Positions 8,373 through 18,323 are shown, numbered from the stretch's first letter. The stretch is DNA of 64,000 bases from Maribacter hydrothermalis (GCF_001913155.1 NZ_CP018760.1:3100001-3164000), one strand, 5' to 3'. The notes: a model not told the origin generated them from the sequence alone. Numbers and translations: made by a program.

Positions 8373-10361
8373 TTATTCTTGTTCTTTTAACGATTTTATT
8401 TCATCTCTTAGCTTGGCGGCTTGTATAAAATCAAGTTCTTTTGCCGCCTTCTCCATAGCCTTTCGTTTATCCTTGATCATCTTCTCAACTTGCTCTTTTG
8501 TCATGTAATCAAGGTCGGGTTCGGCAGCTCGTAATTCCTCTTTTATGAAGTGATAAGTGGACACGGAATTCTTTGATAAAACATTGTCCAAACTCTTATT
8601 TAACGCTTTTGGAATTAGGTTGTTTTCTGCGTTGTATTTTATTTGTTTTTCGCGTCGATATGCTGTTTCATCAATTGTTTTTTGCATGCTATTTGTAATC
8701 TTGTCGGCATACATAATTGCTCTTCCATTTAGGTTTCTTGCAGCTCTACCTACGGTCTGTGTTAACGAACGATTACTTCGTAAAAAACCTTCTTTGTCAG
8801 CATCTAAAATAACTACTAATGATACCTCTGGTAAGTCTAATCCTTCACGTAATAAGTTTACTCCAATAAGAACATCAAAGATACCTTTTCGTAAATCTTG
8901 CATAATTTCTACACGTTCCAGTGTGTCAACATCACTATGGATATACCTACAACGAACATTAATTCTATCAAGATATTTGGCTAATTCTTCGGCCATTCTT
9001 TTGGTTAAAGTAGTGACCAAAGTTCGCTCGTCTTTTTCTACCCGTATTTGTATCTCTTCTACCAAATCATCAATTTGGTTTAAGCTTGGTCGTATCTCAA
9101 TAATGGGGTCCAAAAGTCCGGTTGGTCTAATTACTTGCTCTACATACACACCCTGACTTAACTGCAATTCGTAGTCTGCAGGTGTTGCACTTACATGTAT
9201 AACTTGATTTTGCAGTGCTTCAAACTCCTCAAATTTAAGTGGGCGGTTATCCATTGCTGCAGGTAATCGAAACCCATAGTCAACCAAATTTACTTTTCTA
9301 GAACGGTCGCCTCCATACATAGCATGAACTTGGGGTATGGTAACATGGCTTTCATCAATAACCATTAAATAGTCATCTGGAAAATAATCTAATAGGCAAA
9401 ATGGTCTAGTACCAGGTTCCCTACCATCTAAATATCTAGAGTAGTTTTCAATACCAGAGCAATATCCAAGCTCTCGTATCATTTCTAAATCGAAATTTGT
9501 ACGCTCTTCTAATCGTTTTGCTTCCAATGGCTTTCCAATTTCCTTAAAAAAGTCAATTTGCTTCACTAAATCATCTTGTATACTATGAATTGCGTTTTGT
9601 AAGACATCTTTAGAGGTTACGAACATATTTGCAGGGTAAATGGTCAATGTTTCGTATACTTCTATAATGTTATTATTGAACGGGTCAAAAGATTCTATTT
9701 CTTCAATTTCATCACCAAAAAAATGTATTCTATAGGCATGGTCGGCATAACTTGGGAAAACATCTACAACATCACCTTTTACTCTAAAATTTCCATTTTT
9801 AAATTCAGCCATCGTCCTAGAATACAGTGATTGCACTAATAGATGCATTAATTTGGTTCTTGCAATGACCTGGTCTTTTTTTATGGAGATTACGTTCTTT
9901 TGAAATTCAATCGGATTTCCAATGCCATATAAGCAGGATACAGAGGCAATAACAATTACATCTCTACGACCAGAAAGGAGGGAAGAGGTGGTACTTAGAC
10001 GCAATTTTTCAATATCCTCATTTATGGAAAGATCTTTTTCTATGTAGACGCCGCTTGTGGGTATAAATGCTTCCGGTTGGTAATAATCGTAGTAGGATAC
10101 AAAATACTCAACGGCATTATCTGGGAAAAACTGTTTAAATTCTGAATATAGCTGTGCGGCCAATGTTTTGTTATGAGCAAGTATTAACGTGGGTTTTTGT
10201 ACTTCTTCGATAACATTGGCAACAGTAAACGTTTTTCCTGACCCTGTAACACCTAGTAAAGTTTGGTATCTCTCATTCTCATTCAACCCCTTTACCAATT
10301 CTTTTATGGCATTGGGTTGATCTCCTGTTGGCTTAAAATCTGATACTACTTTAAATTTCAT
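8373..10361 (-). CDS. uvrB: Excinuclease ABC subunit B
   Basis: DNA-damage recognition helicase of the UvrABC nucleotide excision repair complex. The 662-residue length is typical. The Walker A motif GVTGSGKT is near residue 40, the damage-probing beta-hairpin is in YYDYYQPEAFIP near 90-100, and the helicase motif VIDESHVTIPQ is in the middle. The GRAARNLNGRAIMYAD motif VI follows, and a C-terminal UvrC-interacting UVR domain (ELDFIQAAKLRDEIK) closes the protein. It is monocistronic on the minus strand. uvrA and uvrC are not in the window. Confidence 0.98.
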   Translation of the reverse strand: MKFKVVSDFKPTGDQPNAIKELVKGLNENERYQTLLGVTGSGKTFTVANVIEEVQKPTLILAHNKTLAAQLYSEFKQFFPDNAVEYFVSYYDYYQPEAFIPTSGVYIEKDLSINEDIEKLRLSTTSSLLSGRRDVIVIASVSCLYGIGNPIEFQKNVISIKKDQVIARTKLMHLLVQSLYSRTMAEFKNGNFRVKGDVVDVFPSYADHAYRIHFFGDEIEEIESFDPFNNNIIEVYETLTIYPANMFVTSKDVLQNAIHSIQDDLVKQIDFFKEIGKPLEAKRLEERTNFDLEMIRELGYCSGIENYSRYLDGREPGTRPFCLLDYFPDDYLMVIDESHVTIPQVHAMYGGDRSRKVNLVDYGFRLPAAMDNRPLKFEEFEALQNQVIHVSATPADYELQLSQGVYVEQVIRPTGLLDPIIEIRPSLNQIDDLVEEIQIRVEKDERTLVTTLTKRMAEELAKYLDRINVRCRYIHSDVDTLERVEIMQDLRKGIFDVLIGVNLLREGLDLPEVSLVVILDADKEGFLRSNRSLTQTVGRAARNLNGRAIMYADKITNSMQKTIDETAYRREKQIKYNAENNLIPKALNKSLDNVLSKNSVSTYHFIKEELRAAEPDLDYMTKEQVEKMIKDKRKAMEKAAKELDFIQAAKLRDEIKSLKEQE

Positions 10362-10514
10362 ATGGGGTAATTCTCTTTTTTGAACTGATAATGCGGTTTT
10401 GCTTATGAGTTCAATTTTTATACGTATGCAAGAGTGAAATCTTAAAAACGAAATACGATGTATAAAAATACAAAATACGAATTTTAAGTTAGCGGTAATC
10501 TTGTAGGTTTTCTA

Positions 10515-11981
10515 TCATCTCTTCAAAGAAAAATGTCCTGTAATCTCTTGCTTGTTTAGAAAACTTGCTCTAAACCAGTAATCGGATTCTGGTAAGGCAT
10601 TGTTTTTAAAAGTTCCGTCCCAACCTTTATCATTGGGATTAAGCTGTTTTATTAAACTTCCAAACCGATTATAGATAAATATAATTTCAATGACCGATTC
10701 AAAGTTCTCTGCCGGAGGAATAAATTGCCAATAATCGTTTATGCCATCACCATTAGGAGTGAAAAACGACGGAAAATCTTTTGGTATAATATCACGATCA
10801 ACGGACCTTTCTGTAATGCCACAACCATTTTTATCCCGTACGTAGGCAGTATGATGCCCGTTTGTTATTTGTGTAAAAATGGGTGTATCTTGGTATGGGC
10901 CATTAGCGCTATCTAAGGCGTATTCATATTGTCCATTCCCTGTAGCGGAAATAGTAATTGTTTTTCCATCAAAAAAATTGACTACGTTAATTGCGGTTAT
11001 AGTGGCAATTTCTGAAGCCACAATATTAAAAAGTTTAGAGCTGGTACATTCGATGTCCCCAGAATTAGTCGTTAAATTATTATAAGCTTCTAAACGATAT
11101 CTTCCAGGTGATGAGATGTTAACACTTTTAGTTTCAGATAATAATGTTTCTTCGCTACCACTATTGGTGAGGTACCATCTATAACCATCTGCCTCATCTT
11201 CTGTTGAAATTGTATAGGGCAACTCATCACTACAAATACCAACAACATTTGGTAAATTTATTTGTGGCGAACGATTTATTAAATCTCCAGAAGTTTCGTC
11301 AAAATAAGGGTCACAAACATAGAGAGCAAAGCTTGTAGTAAAGATTTCTTCAGTACAAGAAGCCGCTGAACCAATATCGTTATAGGGAATTATACGAACA
11401 TAAATTGTTGAATTTTGCGGTAAATCCTCTGGAGGGTCGTAGATTAAAACGTTTTGTACATCTAAATTATTTATAATTTCGGTTCCGTTTTCTGTTGTGC
11501 CAATTGATAGTATATAGCCTGTAGCAGTGGGTGCATAGGCCCATTCAATATCTGTAATAATTGTTACACTACCTGCATTATTATCTGGTGTAATTAATAA
11601 GGAGCATGATGGTGCAGCAGTAACTGCTATTGTTGTAAAAATTATTTCTTCGCATAAAATTGGGGGTCCATCAAACGGTATTAAGCTTAAAGTTGCATAA
11701 AGTGTAACGTTATCGGGAAATCCTAATGGAGGTGTATAAAATGTATTTGTTCCAATAGGTTTTCTGTCCAGCACATTAGTGCCCAGTGGTGTTGTTCCTA
11801 TGGATAATAGATAGCCATTATAGCCCATAACTTCAGACCAAGTTAATGTGGTATTTACAGCAAGATCAATTGCTCCATTTTCGGGATAAGTGAATTTTGA
11901 ACAATCTTGAGCAGATAAAAAGGAAATGGTCAATAAACTGGCCGTGTACTTCAATAAAAGACACAATTTATTGGTGTTCAT
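10515..11981 (-). CDS. T9SS type B cargo protein with fibronectin-like repeats (paralog 3)
   Basis: Secreted surface protein of 488 residues. It has a signal peptide (ending near FLSAQ) and two repeats of about 95 residues (roughly 25-115 and 125-217). Each repeat starts around a Cys-containing strand and carries a GYLLSIGTTPLG or GYILSIGTTENG motif, suggesting a beta-sandwich. A 40-residue segment with YRWYLTNSG and a further beta domain follow. The last 85 residues, starting FPSFFTPNGDGIND, form the gliding motility-associated C-terminal domain that directs export through the type IX secretion system. It is the last of three tandem paralogs, 19 bases from the next. Its role is unknown, probably adhesion. 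Confidence 0.9.
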   Translation of the reverse strand: MNTNKLCLLLKYTASLLTISFLSAQDCSKFTYPENGAIDLAVNTTLTWSEVMGYNGYLLSIGTTPLGTNVLDRKPIGTNTFYTPPLGFPDNVTLYATLSLIPFDGPPILCEEIIFTTIAVTAAPSCSLLITPDNNAGSVTIITDIEWAYAPTATGYILSIGTTENGTEIINNLDVQNVLIYDPPEDLPQNSTIYVRIIPYNDIGSAASCTEEIFTTSFALYVCDPYFDETSGDLINRSPQINLPNVVGICSDELPYTISTEDEADGYRWYLTNSGSEETLLSETKSVNISSPGRYRLEAYNNLTTNSGDIECTSSKLFNIVASEIATITAINVVNFFDGKTITISATGNGQYEYALDSANGPYQDTPIFTQITNGHHTAYVRDKNGCGITERSVDRDIIPKDFPSFFTPNGDGINDYWQFIPPAENFESVIEIIFIYNRFGSLIKQLNPNDKGWDGTFKNNALPESDYWFRASFLNKQEITGHFSLKR

Positions 11982-12000
11982 TGTATATGAATTTTGCTAT

Positions 12001-13434
12001 TTAACGTTTTAGACTAAAATGACCTTTTATTTCTTTTTGGGAATATGATATTGCCTTAAACCAGTAATCCGTGGGAGGTAATTCTCTTCCATTAAAAATC
12101 CCGTTCCATCCTTTTGATTTAGGATTTATCTGAGCAAGCAAATTTCCATACCTATCGAAAATATAAATAAATTCTATATTAAGTTCACTGCTATCAATCT
12201 CATTTTTAAGCTGCCAAAAATCATTTATACCATCGCCATTGGGTGTAAAGAATGCTGGAAAATCTTTATTGGTTATTTCTCTTTCTACTAATCGTTGGGC
12301 AACTCCACAACCAAATTTATCGCGAACATAAACCATACGTTCTGCAGGTTTAAGATTGGTGAATATAGCACTGTCTTGAAATCCGTAATCATTATTTTCT
12401 ATAGAGTACTCATATTCACTACCACCAGCAGCTATTATTTCTATTCGTAATCCGTTGGGTTCTCGTGAAACTATAACATCATCTATCTCTGGTGATTCTG
12501 TATAAACGATTTCAAAATTTTTAGTTACAGCACATTCAATATTTGCTCCAAATTCTGAAATAATATTATACAGTTCCAAACGATAATTTCCTATTTCGCT
12601 ATATTCAAAGTTTCTTGTAGTGGAAATTATATCTTCACTACCATCAGTATTTAATTTTATCCACCTGTACCCTCGTGCTATTTGATTATTATGTAAGGTT
12701 CCAAATTCTAAATTTGTGCATAATGAGACTTTATCCGGAATAGTAATAACAGGGAAGTCGTTAGTATTGCATTGAACGGTAGATTCCCCGGTGGTAAAAT
12801 ATTCTTCATTGCACCCCATGGCTTCCCCATTTTCGTTTAGCGGAATTATTCTAACATACACTGTTTGATTTAATTCAAAATTATCATCAGGTTTATATGA
12901 TAGAATATTCCCCGTTTCAAAATTTTGGATAATATCATAAATACCTGGAGCTGTACCTAGTGAAATAAGGTAATTAGTAGCTCCAGTGGCATAGTTCCAC
13001 TTAATATTGGTATCTACCCTAACTTCTGTTTCCTGATTTTGAGGAGAGTTAAGTGTTGTGCAATCTGGTGGGTCTGTGACATTAACAGTAGTGAAAACTT
13101 TTATTGGACAGACTTTAATGGGAGCGTCTGGTAGAAATAAGCTAATGGTTACATAGATAATTGTGTTTTCTGGCATGCCAACAGTAGGTTGGTAAAAATT
13201 ATTTAAGCCAGAGGAGCGTCTATTTATTATTTCACCTCCTCCAGGTGTTGTACCTAAGGATACTAAATAACCAATTACACCGTCAACTGCTGTCCATTGA
13301 ATTAGGTTATCTACAGGTACATTGATATCGCCATCTATTGGTGAGGTCATCGTAGGGCATTGTTGGGCATAGGTAATGTTTGTATTGAATCCAATCCAAA
13401 GACCTATCAGAAATAAAACCCTTTTTGTATTCAT
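12001..13434 (-). CDS. T9SS type B cargo protein with fibronectin-like repeats (paralog 2)
   Basis: A 477-residue paralog of its two neighbours with the same architecture. The signal peptide ends near ITYAQ. Two beta-sandwich-like repeats carry the GYLVSLGTTPGG and NYLISLGTAPG motifs, then an Ig-like segment (YRWIKLNTDGSE) and a C-terminal sorting domain starting FPAFFTPNGDGIND and ending GHFSLKR. The four-base gap to the upstream paralog and the same strand indicate one transcript for all three. Identity of the C-terminal ends across the three proteins (all end FSLKR) indicates tandem duplication. Function is unknown; probable cell-surface or matrix protein. Confidence 0.9.
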   Translation of the reverse strand: MNTKRVLFLIGLWIGFNTNITYAQQCPTMTSPIDGDINVPVDNLIQWTAVDGVIGYLVSLGTTPGGGEIINRRSSGLNNFYQPTVGMPENTIIYVTISLFLPDAPIKVCPIKVFTTVNVTDPPDCTTLNSPQNQETEVRVDTNIKWNYATGATNYLISLGTAPGIYDIIQNFETGNILSYKPDDNFELNQTVYVRIIPLNENGEAMGCNEEYFTTGESTVQCNTNDFPVITIPDKVSLCTNLEFGTLHNNQIARGYRWIKLNTDGSEDIISTTRNFEYSEIGNYRLELYNIISEFGANIECAVTKNFEIVYTESPEIDDVIVSREPNGLRIEIIAAGGSEYEYSIENNDYGFQDSAIFTNLKPAERMVYVRDKFGCGVAQRLVEREITNKDFPAFFTPNGDGINDFWQLKNEIDSSELNIEFIYIFDRYGNLLAQINPKSKGWNGIFNGRELPPTDYWFKAISYSQKEIKGHFSLKR

Positions 13435-13438
13435 AGAC

Positions 13439-15208
13439 TCACCTTTTTAAGCTAAAATGACCCTGTATAATTTTATTGTTATTGGAAAGCGCTTTAAACC
13501 AATAGTCAGATTCTGGTACACTTTTTCCATTTAAAATACCGTTCCAGCCTTCTGATTTTGGCGACATTTTAGTTAATAACATCCCAAACTTATCAAATAT
13601 CCAAATGGTTTGTACCATTTCTTCACTTGATTTTTCCTGGGGAACAAATTGCCAAAAATCATTTATACCATCGCCATTGGGCGTAAAGAACGCTGGAAAT
13701 CCTTCAACGGATAAATCGTGTTCTATTAATTTTTCTGTTATACCACATCCGCCCTTGTCACGAACATAAACGATATGATTTTGAATTGAAATTTCGTTAA
13801 AACGATTGCTATTTTGATAATCACCATTTTTATCGTCCAAGGCATATTCGTAATTGCCAGATTCTACAGTAATGATTTCATAATTCAATGAATTTCCGTT
13901 ATCGGTAACATTAACATTATCAATCATTGGTTCTTGTGATGAAACTACCGTAAATATTTTTGATGATGCACATTCATAGATGTTACCTGTATCTTCGAAT
14001 AAGGAATAAGCTTCATAAATGTATTCACCACTTTCTGTTATAGAGACTTCATTGGTAGAAGATATCAAGGTTTCGTTTCCACTACGGTCTACTTTAAACC
14101 AGCGATAACCATCGGCTTTATCGCTAGCATAGATATTAGTAGAAGGCGTATCGGTACAAATGGAAACCGTATCGGGAAAAGTTATTTCAGGATTTAAAAC
14201 CTGTAACTCTCCTGTTAATGGATTAAAATATGGACCGCAGCCTAGTAATGTAGAAAATGTTTCCTGTGTACAACCTACTGCATCGCCTGCATCATTAAAA
14301 GGAACAATGGTTATAAAAAATGTTCGGTTAGGTTCAAAATCAATAACTACAGTTGATGTTTTAAAAAATATAGCATCGTTCAATATGTTAGATTCAAGCG
14401 GAGAAGTGCCTATTGTTACCCTATACCCCGTGGCATTGGGGACTGGATTCCATTCCAAAACTGGACTTAAAGGTATATTGGTTTCCCCATTATACGGTGA
14501 AAGCATAGAAGAACATACGGGTAAAATGGCTTTTGTTGTTGTAGTAAATTGTGATGTACTACAGCCAGATGATACGCCAATTCGGTTACTTGGTATTATA
14601 GTAATGTAAATAGTTGTTTCTTCGGGTAAGTCTACAGGGGGAGTATAGCTTAAATTATTGCCAACATCTAAGTTATCTATGATTTCACCACCATTAATAG
14701 ATGTGCCTATGGATAAAAAATAACCGGTAGCACTAGGCGATGCACTCCAATTAATGGAGGTTCCTGTATTAACATCTATGGCATTTTCTTGCGGAAAATT
14801 TATAGTTGTACAGTTGGGTGCTTCACTTAATGTTGTAGTAGTAAAGCTTTGGCTATTGCATACGATATTAGGTTGGTTGAAAAAGAATAATGTTATTGTT
14901 ACGAAAATTTCAGTATTCTCTGGAAGGCCGGTAGCTGGTGTATAGCTATTGGCCGAACCTACGTTTCGCTGATTTAGAATATCATTACCGCCTTCTGTTG
15001 TGCCTAACGATAGTATATATCCAGGCACGCCAGTTATAGGCTCCCAACTTATGGTAGAGTTTAACGGAGCTGAAACCGAACCATTTAATGGACTTAAAAG
15101 CTCAGGGCAATCTTGTGCAGTTATTTGAGAAATAGAAAGTACCAGTGCTACGAAAGATAAAGGCATAGCCAAAATCTTTGGTAAAGGTATGTACCATTTC
15201 TTTTTCAT
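13439..15208 (-). CDS. T9SS type B cargo protein with three fibronectin-like repeats (paralog 1)
   Basis: First and longest gene of the tandem trio, 589 residues from the ATG at 15208. A frame upstream to 15262 is open, but the lysine-rich start MKKKWYIPLPK at 15208 gives the better signal peptide, cut near QITAQ. It has three repeats of about 95 residues where its paralogs have two, with GYILSLGTTEGG, GYFLSIGTSING and GYRVTIGTSP marking them. A YRWFKVDRSGNE segment and the type B sorting domain FPAFFTPNGDGIND follow. One extra or lost repeat is the main length difference among the paralogs. Exported by T9SS by inference; ligand unknown. Confidence 0.9.
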   Translation of the reverse strand: MKKKWYIPLPKILAMPLSFVALVLSISQITAQDCPELLSPLNGSVSAPLNSTISWEPITGVPGYILSLGTTEGGNDILNQRNVGSANSYTPATGLPENTEIFVTITLFFFNQPNIVCNSQSFTTTTLSEAPNCTTINFPQENAIDVNTGTSINWSASPSATGYFLSIGTSINGGEIIDNLDVGNNLSYTPPVDLPEETTIYITIIPSNRIGVSSGCSTSQFTTTTKAILPVCSSMLSPYNGETNIPLSPVLEWNPVPNATGYRVTIGTSPLESNILNDAIFFKTSTVVIDFEPNRTFFITIVPFNDAGDAVGCTQETFSTLLGCGPYFNPLTGELQVLNPEITFPDTVSICTDTPSTNIYASDKADGYRWFKVDRSGNETLISSTNEVSITESGEYIYEAYSLFEDTGNIYECASSKIFTVVSSQEPMIDNVNVTDNGNSLNYEIITVESGNYEYALDDKNGDYQNSNRFNEISIQNHIVYVRDKGGCGITEKLIEHDLSVEGFPAFFTPNGDGINDFWQFVPQEKSSEEMVQTIWIFDKFGMLLTKMSPKSEGWNGILNGKSVPESDYWFKALSNNNKIIQGHFSLKR

Positions 15209-15302
15209 AGCGTGTTCGTAAACAACACAATATACTACAAATTGAAAATCTACACTTTGCAATTCATGTTAAATAGGGTGAACAACAGATCTATTTGATG
15301 AA

Positions 15303-16136
15303 TTAAAGGTCGCGTTTTTTAAGAATTGCATAGGAACCATATATAAAAATTGCAGTCCAGGCTATAACAATTAGTATCTCGTGCCAATGTACACCGTAGT
15401 TTAGGCTCAATTTTTCGCCCATTTGGTTAGCAACGGATTGCACGGCACCTAGCCTAGAAAAGGGTTCTTTAATTAAATTAAACATAGACTGTAATGGGAA
15501 AAAGCCCATAATAGTATCTGTAGTTTCACCATCAAATAATTTCCAACGAATTAGTCCTCTAAATATTCCTTCCAATACTTGCCAAAGTATTAAAAATCCT
15601 AGGGCAAAGGCCGAGCGTTTTACCAGAACTCCTAAAAACAAACAGAACGAAAAGAAACCTGTTAGCTTAATGAAAAAGGCTATTAAAAACTCTAAATTGG
15701 TCAGTATAATTGATATTTCATTAAAATCTGAATAAACTAAGCCTAAAATCAATGAAACTATAAAAACAAATACTGTTGATACAAGAGAAAAAGTTAGTAC
15801 GGTTAAAAATTTTGAAAGTATGAATTCCTTTTTTGAAAGTCCGTCAATTAAATTCTGTTTTATGGTCTTATTGCTATATTCGTTAGACATCATCGAAACA
15901 ATGACAATGGCCAAGAAAAGTTTAAAGAAAGCGGTAATAAACGTATTAAAATGCCATATATAAGGAAAATTAAAAATTCCTTGATCTGCTAAATGAAACT
16001 GTATAGGCCCAATGTCAAATTTTATAGCGGCGACTAACGCTATTGAAGTTAAAAGTGCGAAATATGAAATAATGAGCACTTTGCTTGCTCTATTGTTCCA
16101 AAGCTTAATGAATTCTATATGTAATAATCGTATCAT
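15303..16136 (-). CDS. ABC-2 type transporter permease
   Basis: Membrane subunit of an ABC exporter, 277 residues with about six hydrophobic spans (near residues 20-40, 60-85, 110-135, 150-175, 180-195 and 250-270). MIRLLHIEFIKLWNNRASK at the N-terminus is typical of ABC-2 permeases of the GldF/NatB/Bcr type. It lies 11 bases downstream of the ATP-binding gene in the same operon. The substrate is unknown; related two-gene systems export peptides, antibiotics or ions. The gliding genes gldF/gldG have a different arrangement, so I do not call it gldF. Confidence 0.88.
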   Translation of the reverse strand: MIRLLHIEFIKLWNNRASKVLIISYFALLTSIALVAAIKFDIGPIQFHLADQGIFNFPYIWHFNTFITAFFKLFLAIVIVSMMSNEYSNKTIKQNLIDGLSKKEFILSKFLTVLTFSLVSTVFVFIVSLILGLVYSDFNEISIILTNLEFLIAFFIKLTGFFSFCLFLGVLVKRSAFALGFLILWQVLEGIFRGLIRWKLFDGETTDTIMGFFPLQSMFNLIKEPFSRLGAVQSVANQMGEKLSLNYGVHWHEILIVIAWTAIFIYGSYAILKKRDL

Positions 16137-16147
16137 GGTCAGGTTTT

Positions 16148-17050
16148 TTAGGCTTTTGCGTTTTTGGTCAATTCTAAAAACTGTTCTTCTAGACTTTCTT
16201 TTCTTTTTACTAAATGAGAAACAATGATTCCATTTTCAAATAATAACTTATTAAGCGTTTGGGCATCTAATTCTGCGGTTAAAAAGGCTGTGAGTAGCCC
16301 GTTTTCTAGTTTTAAATCACCAAATTGTTCATTGGTCTTTAAAAAAGATTGTAAAGCCGCTATATTCGAACTTTTAAGTTCAAAGAACCCGAAACTAGTT
16401 TTAAGGCTATCTACTCTACCAGAATATAATTTCACTCCTTTTCTTAAAATTACTACATGTGTACACACTTTTTCTACCTCATCTAGTAAATGTGATGCCA
16501 ATAAAATGGTAGTGCCCTTGGCAGCAATGGTCTTTATTATTTCGCGAATTTGGTGAATACCTTGAGGGTCAAGCCCATTTGTCGGTTCATCCAGAATTAA
16601 AATTTCGGGATCATTTAATAGAGCAGATGCAATTGCCAACCGTTGCTTCATACCCAAAGAGTACGTTCTAAACTTGCTGTTTTTTCTATCAAGCAAGCCT
16701 ACTAATTCTAATTTTTCTTCAATTTTATCTTCTGATACATCTTTAATTTTACAAACCAACTTTAGGTTTTGTAATGCGGTCATATAAGGGTAAAAGTTTG
16801 GGCGTTCAATAATGGCACCTACTTTTTTTAATGCTTCATGGGTTGAGGTAGTACCATCAAACCAAGAAAATTCGCCATTGGTTTTATTGACGACATTTAG
16901 AACAATGCCAAGGGTAGTTGATTTGCCGCTACCATTAGGGCCAAGAATACCATAAACGTTTCCTTTTTCAATAGTAAAAGACAAATCTTTTACTGCTGTT
17001 AAATACCCAAATTTTTTAGTGAGATTTTGTACTGTTAAAATATGGTCCAA
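16148..17050 (-). CDS. ABC transporter ATP-binding protein
   Basis: ATPase of the exporter formed with the downstream permease. It is 300 residues long with Walker A GPNGSGKST near residue 38, the signature YSLGMKQRLAIA, Walker B ILILDEPTNGLDPQ and the switch His in LLASHLLDEVE. The C-terminal 80 residues form the domain common to drug- and peptide-export ATPases of the NatA/BcrA type. It is first in a two-gene operon and divergent from the kinase-like gene at 17140. Confidence 0.93.
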   Translation of the reverse strand: MDHILTVQNLTKKFGYLTAVKDLSFTIEKGNVYGILGPNGSGKSTTLGIVLNVVNKTNGEFSWFDGTTSTHEALKKVGAIIERPNFYPYMTALQNLKLVCKIKDVSEDKIEEKLELVGLLDRKNSKFRTYSLGMKQRLAIASALLNDPEILILDEPTNGLDPQGIHQIREIIKTIAAKGTTILLASHLLDEVEKVCTHVVILRKGVKLYSGRVDSLKTSFGFFELKSSNIAALQSFLKTNEQFGDLKLENGLLTAFLTAELDAQTLNKLLFENGIIVSHLVKRKESLEEQFLELTKNAKA

Positions 17051-17097
17051 AATATGTTGGTGTTATTGATTGATATACTTAGTTGACGAAGAAAGCC

Positions 17098-17105
17098 TAA
17101 CTTTG
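17098..17105 (+). promoter_or_regulatory. Bacteroidota -7 element upstream of the kinase-like gene
   Basis: TAACTTTG matches TANNTTTG and ends 34 bases before the ATG at 17140. A TTG-containing stretch lies upstream, but its spacing is not ideal. Confidence 0.5.
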
Positions 17106-17139
17106 TTACAGTCAACATCATCTATTTTAATACAACCTT

Positions 17140-18222
17140 ATGTCTGAAGAAAGATTAATGTCTAAAAAGAAACCGGCTTATCCCGTAAGTGAGGCCTTAG
17201 ATGGCTATTTAGAACATTATAGTAGAAAAATTGAAATACCTATTTTTTATGACGACTTGCTTCGTTTTGCGGGTTCGGTGGTTGTGTATGATAAAAATGA
17301 TGAAGATACCTTGTGGGTTAGGGCTTACTATTCTGAATTCGATAGAAAAGAAATTGATGATAGTTTAAAAAAAGTATATTCTATTTTACATTCTGATGGG
17401 AGTAATAATATTAATCAATATTTAAATGTTGATGCGGTAGATTTCTGTACGTTCGGGAATTCCAAGCCTTTTAGAATTAAAATACGAAATATTTTAAATG
17501 ATAACTTTACGTATTTCTACATCAAAAAAACAGATGCTTCTCGTATTTATGGTTTAGAGTTAGAACATATGCTTTCGCCATATAATCTAAATTTTTTGGT
17601 CTATAAAGATACTTTGATCGAAGAGCATATTGCAGGTATACCTGGAGATGAGTTTATAAAAAACATGTTGCCAAAATGTTCAGAACCAGAAAAGGCGCAA
17701 TTGGCGAAAGAATTTGTAAAGTTTAATGAACGTTGTATGATTCGTTTACTGGGTGATATGCGCTCCTATAACTATGTTATAGTGCCGACCCATGATTTTG
17801 ACCATGTGGTTTATAAAATACGTGCAATAGACTTTGACCAGCAGTGTTTTGAAGGAAAGTTAAAAGTGTACAGACCACAGTTCTTTAAAGAGAATTATAA
17901 AATGGTGGAGTTGGTGCGTAGTAAATTAAAAAGCGATTCTGTAGATCAGTATAAATTAGAAGAACGTTCTATGGTGGCAAAACGAATTTTAAGTTCTGGA
18001 AATAGAATTAAAAAATTACGTGCTATTTGTAAAAACGATGAAATCTCTACTCCAGAAAATATTAGACTTTTAAGAGAGCAAATAGAGGTCTTAACGATGG
18101 ATATGGATTTTAAAAACTGTAAAACAATGGGGCAAGTACTAGATTTAGCATTAAATTTTGTACGTCGTAATTATGAGGATGTTAGTATGAAACAGATTAT
18201 TGAAAATAATATAAAAATCTAA
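17140..18222 (+). CDS. Uncharacterised protein with kinase-like fold signatures
   Basis: A 360-residue cytosolic protein, not confidently placed in a named family. In order it shows features of a protein-kinase-like / aminoglycoside-phosphotransferase-like fold. A strand with Lys (FYIKKTD, K129/K130) comes first, then a helix with Glu (YGLELEHML, 138-145) and a hinge-like EEHIAGIPGDEF (161-172). A catalytic-loop-like LLGDMRSYNYVIV (D206, N211) and a metal-binding IRAIDFDQ (D231) follow. No glycine-rich loop is evident. The C-terminal 120 residues are helical and basic. It is transcribed alone and ends at a bidirectional terminator. The kinase assignment is mine from motif order and needs a structure check. 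Confidence 0.7.
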   Translation: MSEERLMSKKKPAYPVSEALDGYLEHYSRKIEIPIFYDDLLRFAGSVVVYDKNDEDTLWVRAYYSEFDRKEIDDSLKKVYSILHSDGSNNINQYLNVDAVDFCTFGNSKPFRIKIRNILNDNFTYFYIKKTDASRIYGLELEHMLSPYNLNFLVYKDTLIEEHIAGIPGDEFIKNMLPKCSEPEKAQLAKEFVKFNERCMIRLLGDMRSYNYVIVPTHDFDHVVYKIRAIDFDQQCFEGKLKVYRPQFFKENYKMVELVRSKLKSDSVDQYKLEERSMVAKRILSSGNRIKKLRAICKNDEISTPENIRLLREQIEVLTMDMDFKNCKTMGQVLDLALNFVRRNYEDVSMKQIIENNIKI

Positions 18223-18255
18223 TTTTTAAAGTTCAATTCAAAATAAGTCATATTA

Positions 18256-18296
18256 AAAACGTCCTTCTAGTTTCATAGAAACTAGAAGGACGTTTT
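18256..18296. terminator. Bidirectional terminator between convergent genes
   Basis: A 19-bp perfect stem with a 3-base loop (arms 18256-18274 and 18278-18296), flanked by T on both strands. It serves the kinase-like gene (+) and the nucleoid-associated protein gene (-). Confidence 0.92.
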
Positions 18297-18323
18297 GTTA
18301 AAACCATCAACGCACAACTTAAA

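Noticed and set aside
8557-9156. Plus-strand ORF of 199 residues
   Set aside because: Antisense shadow of uvrB, with composition typical of the complementary frame.
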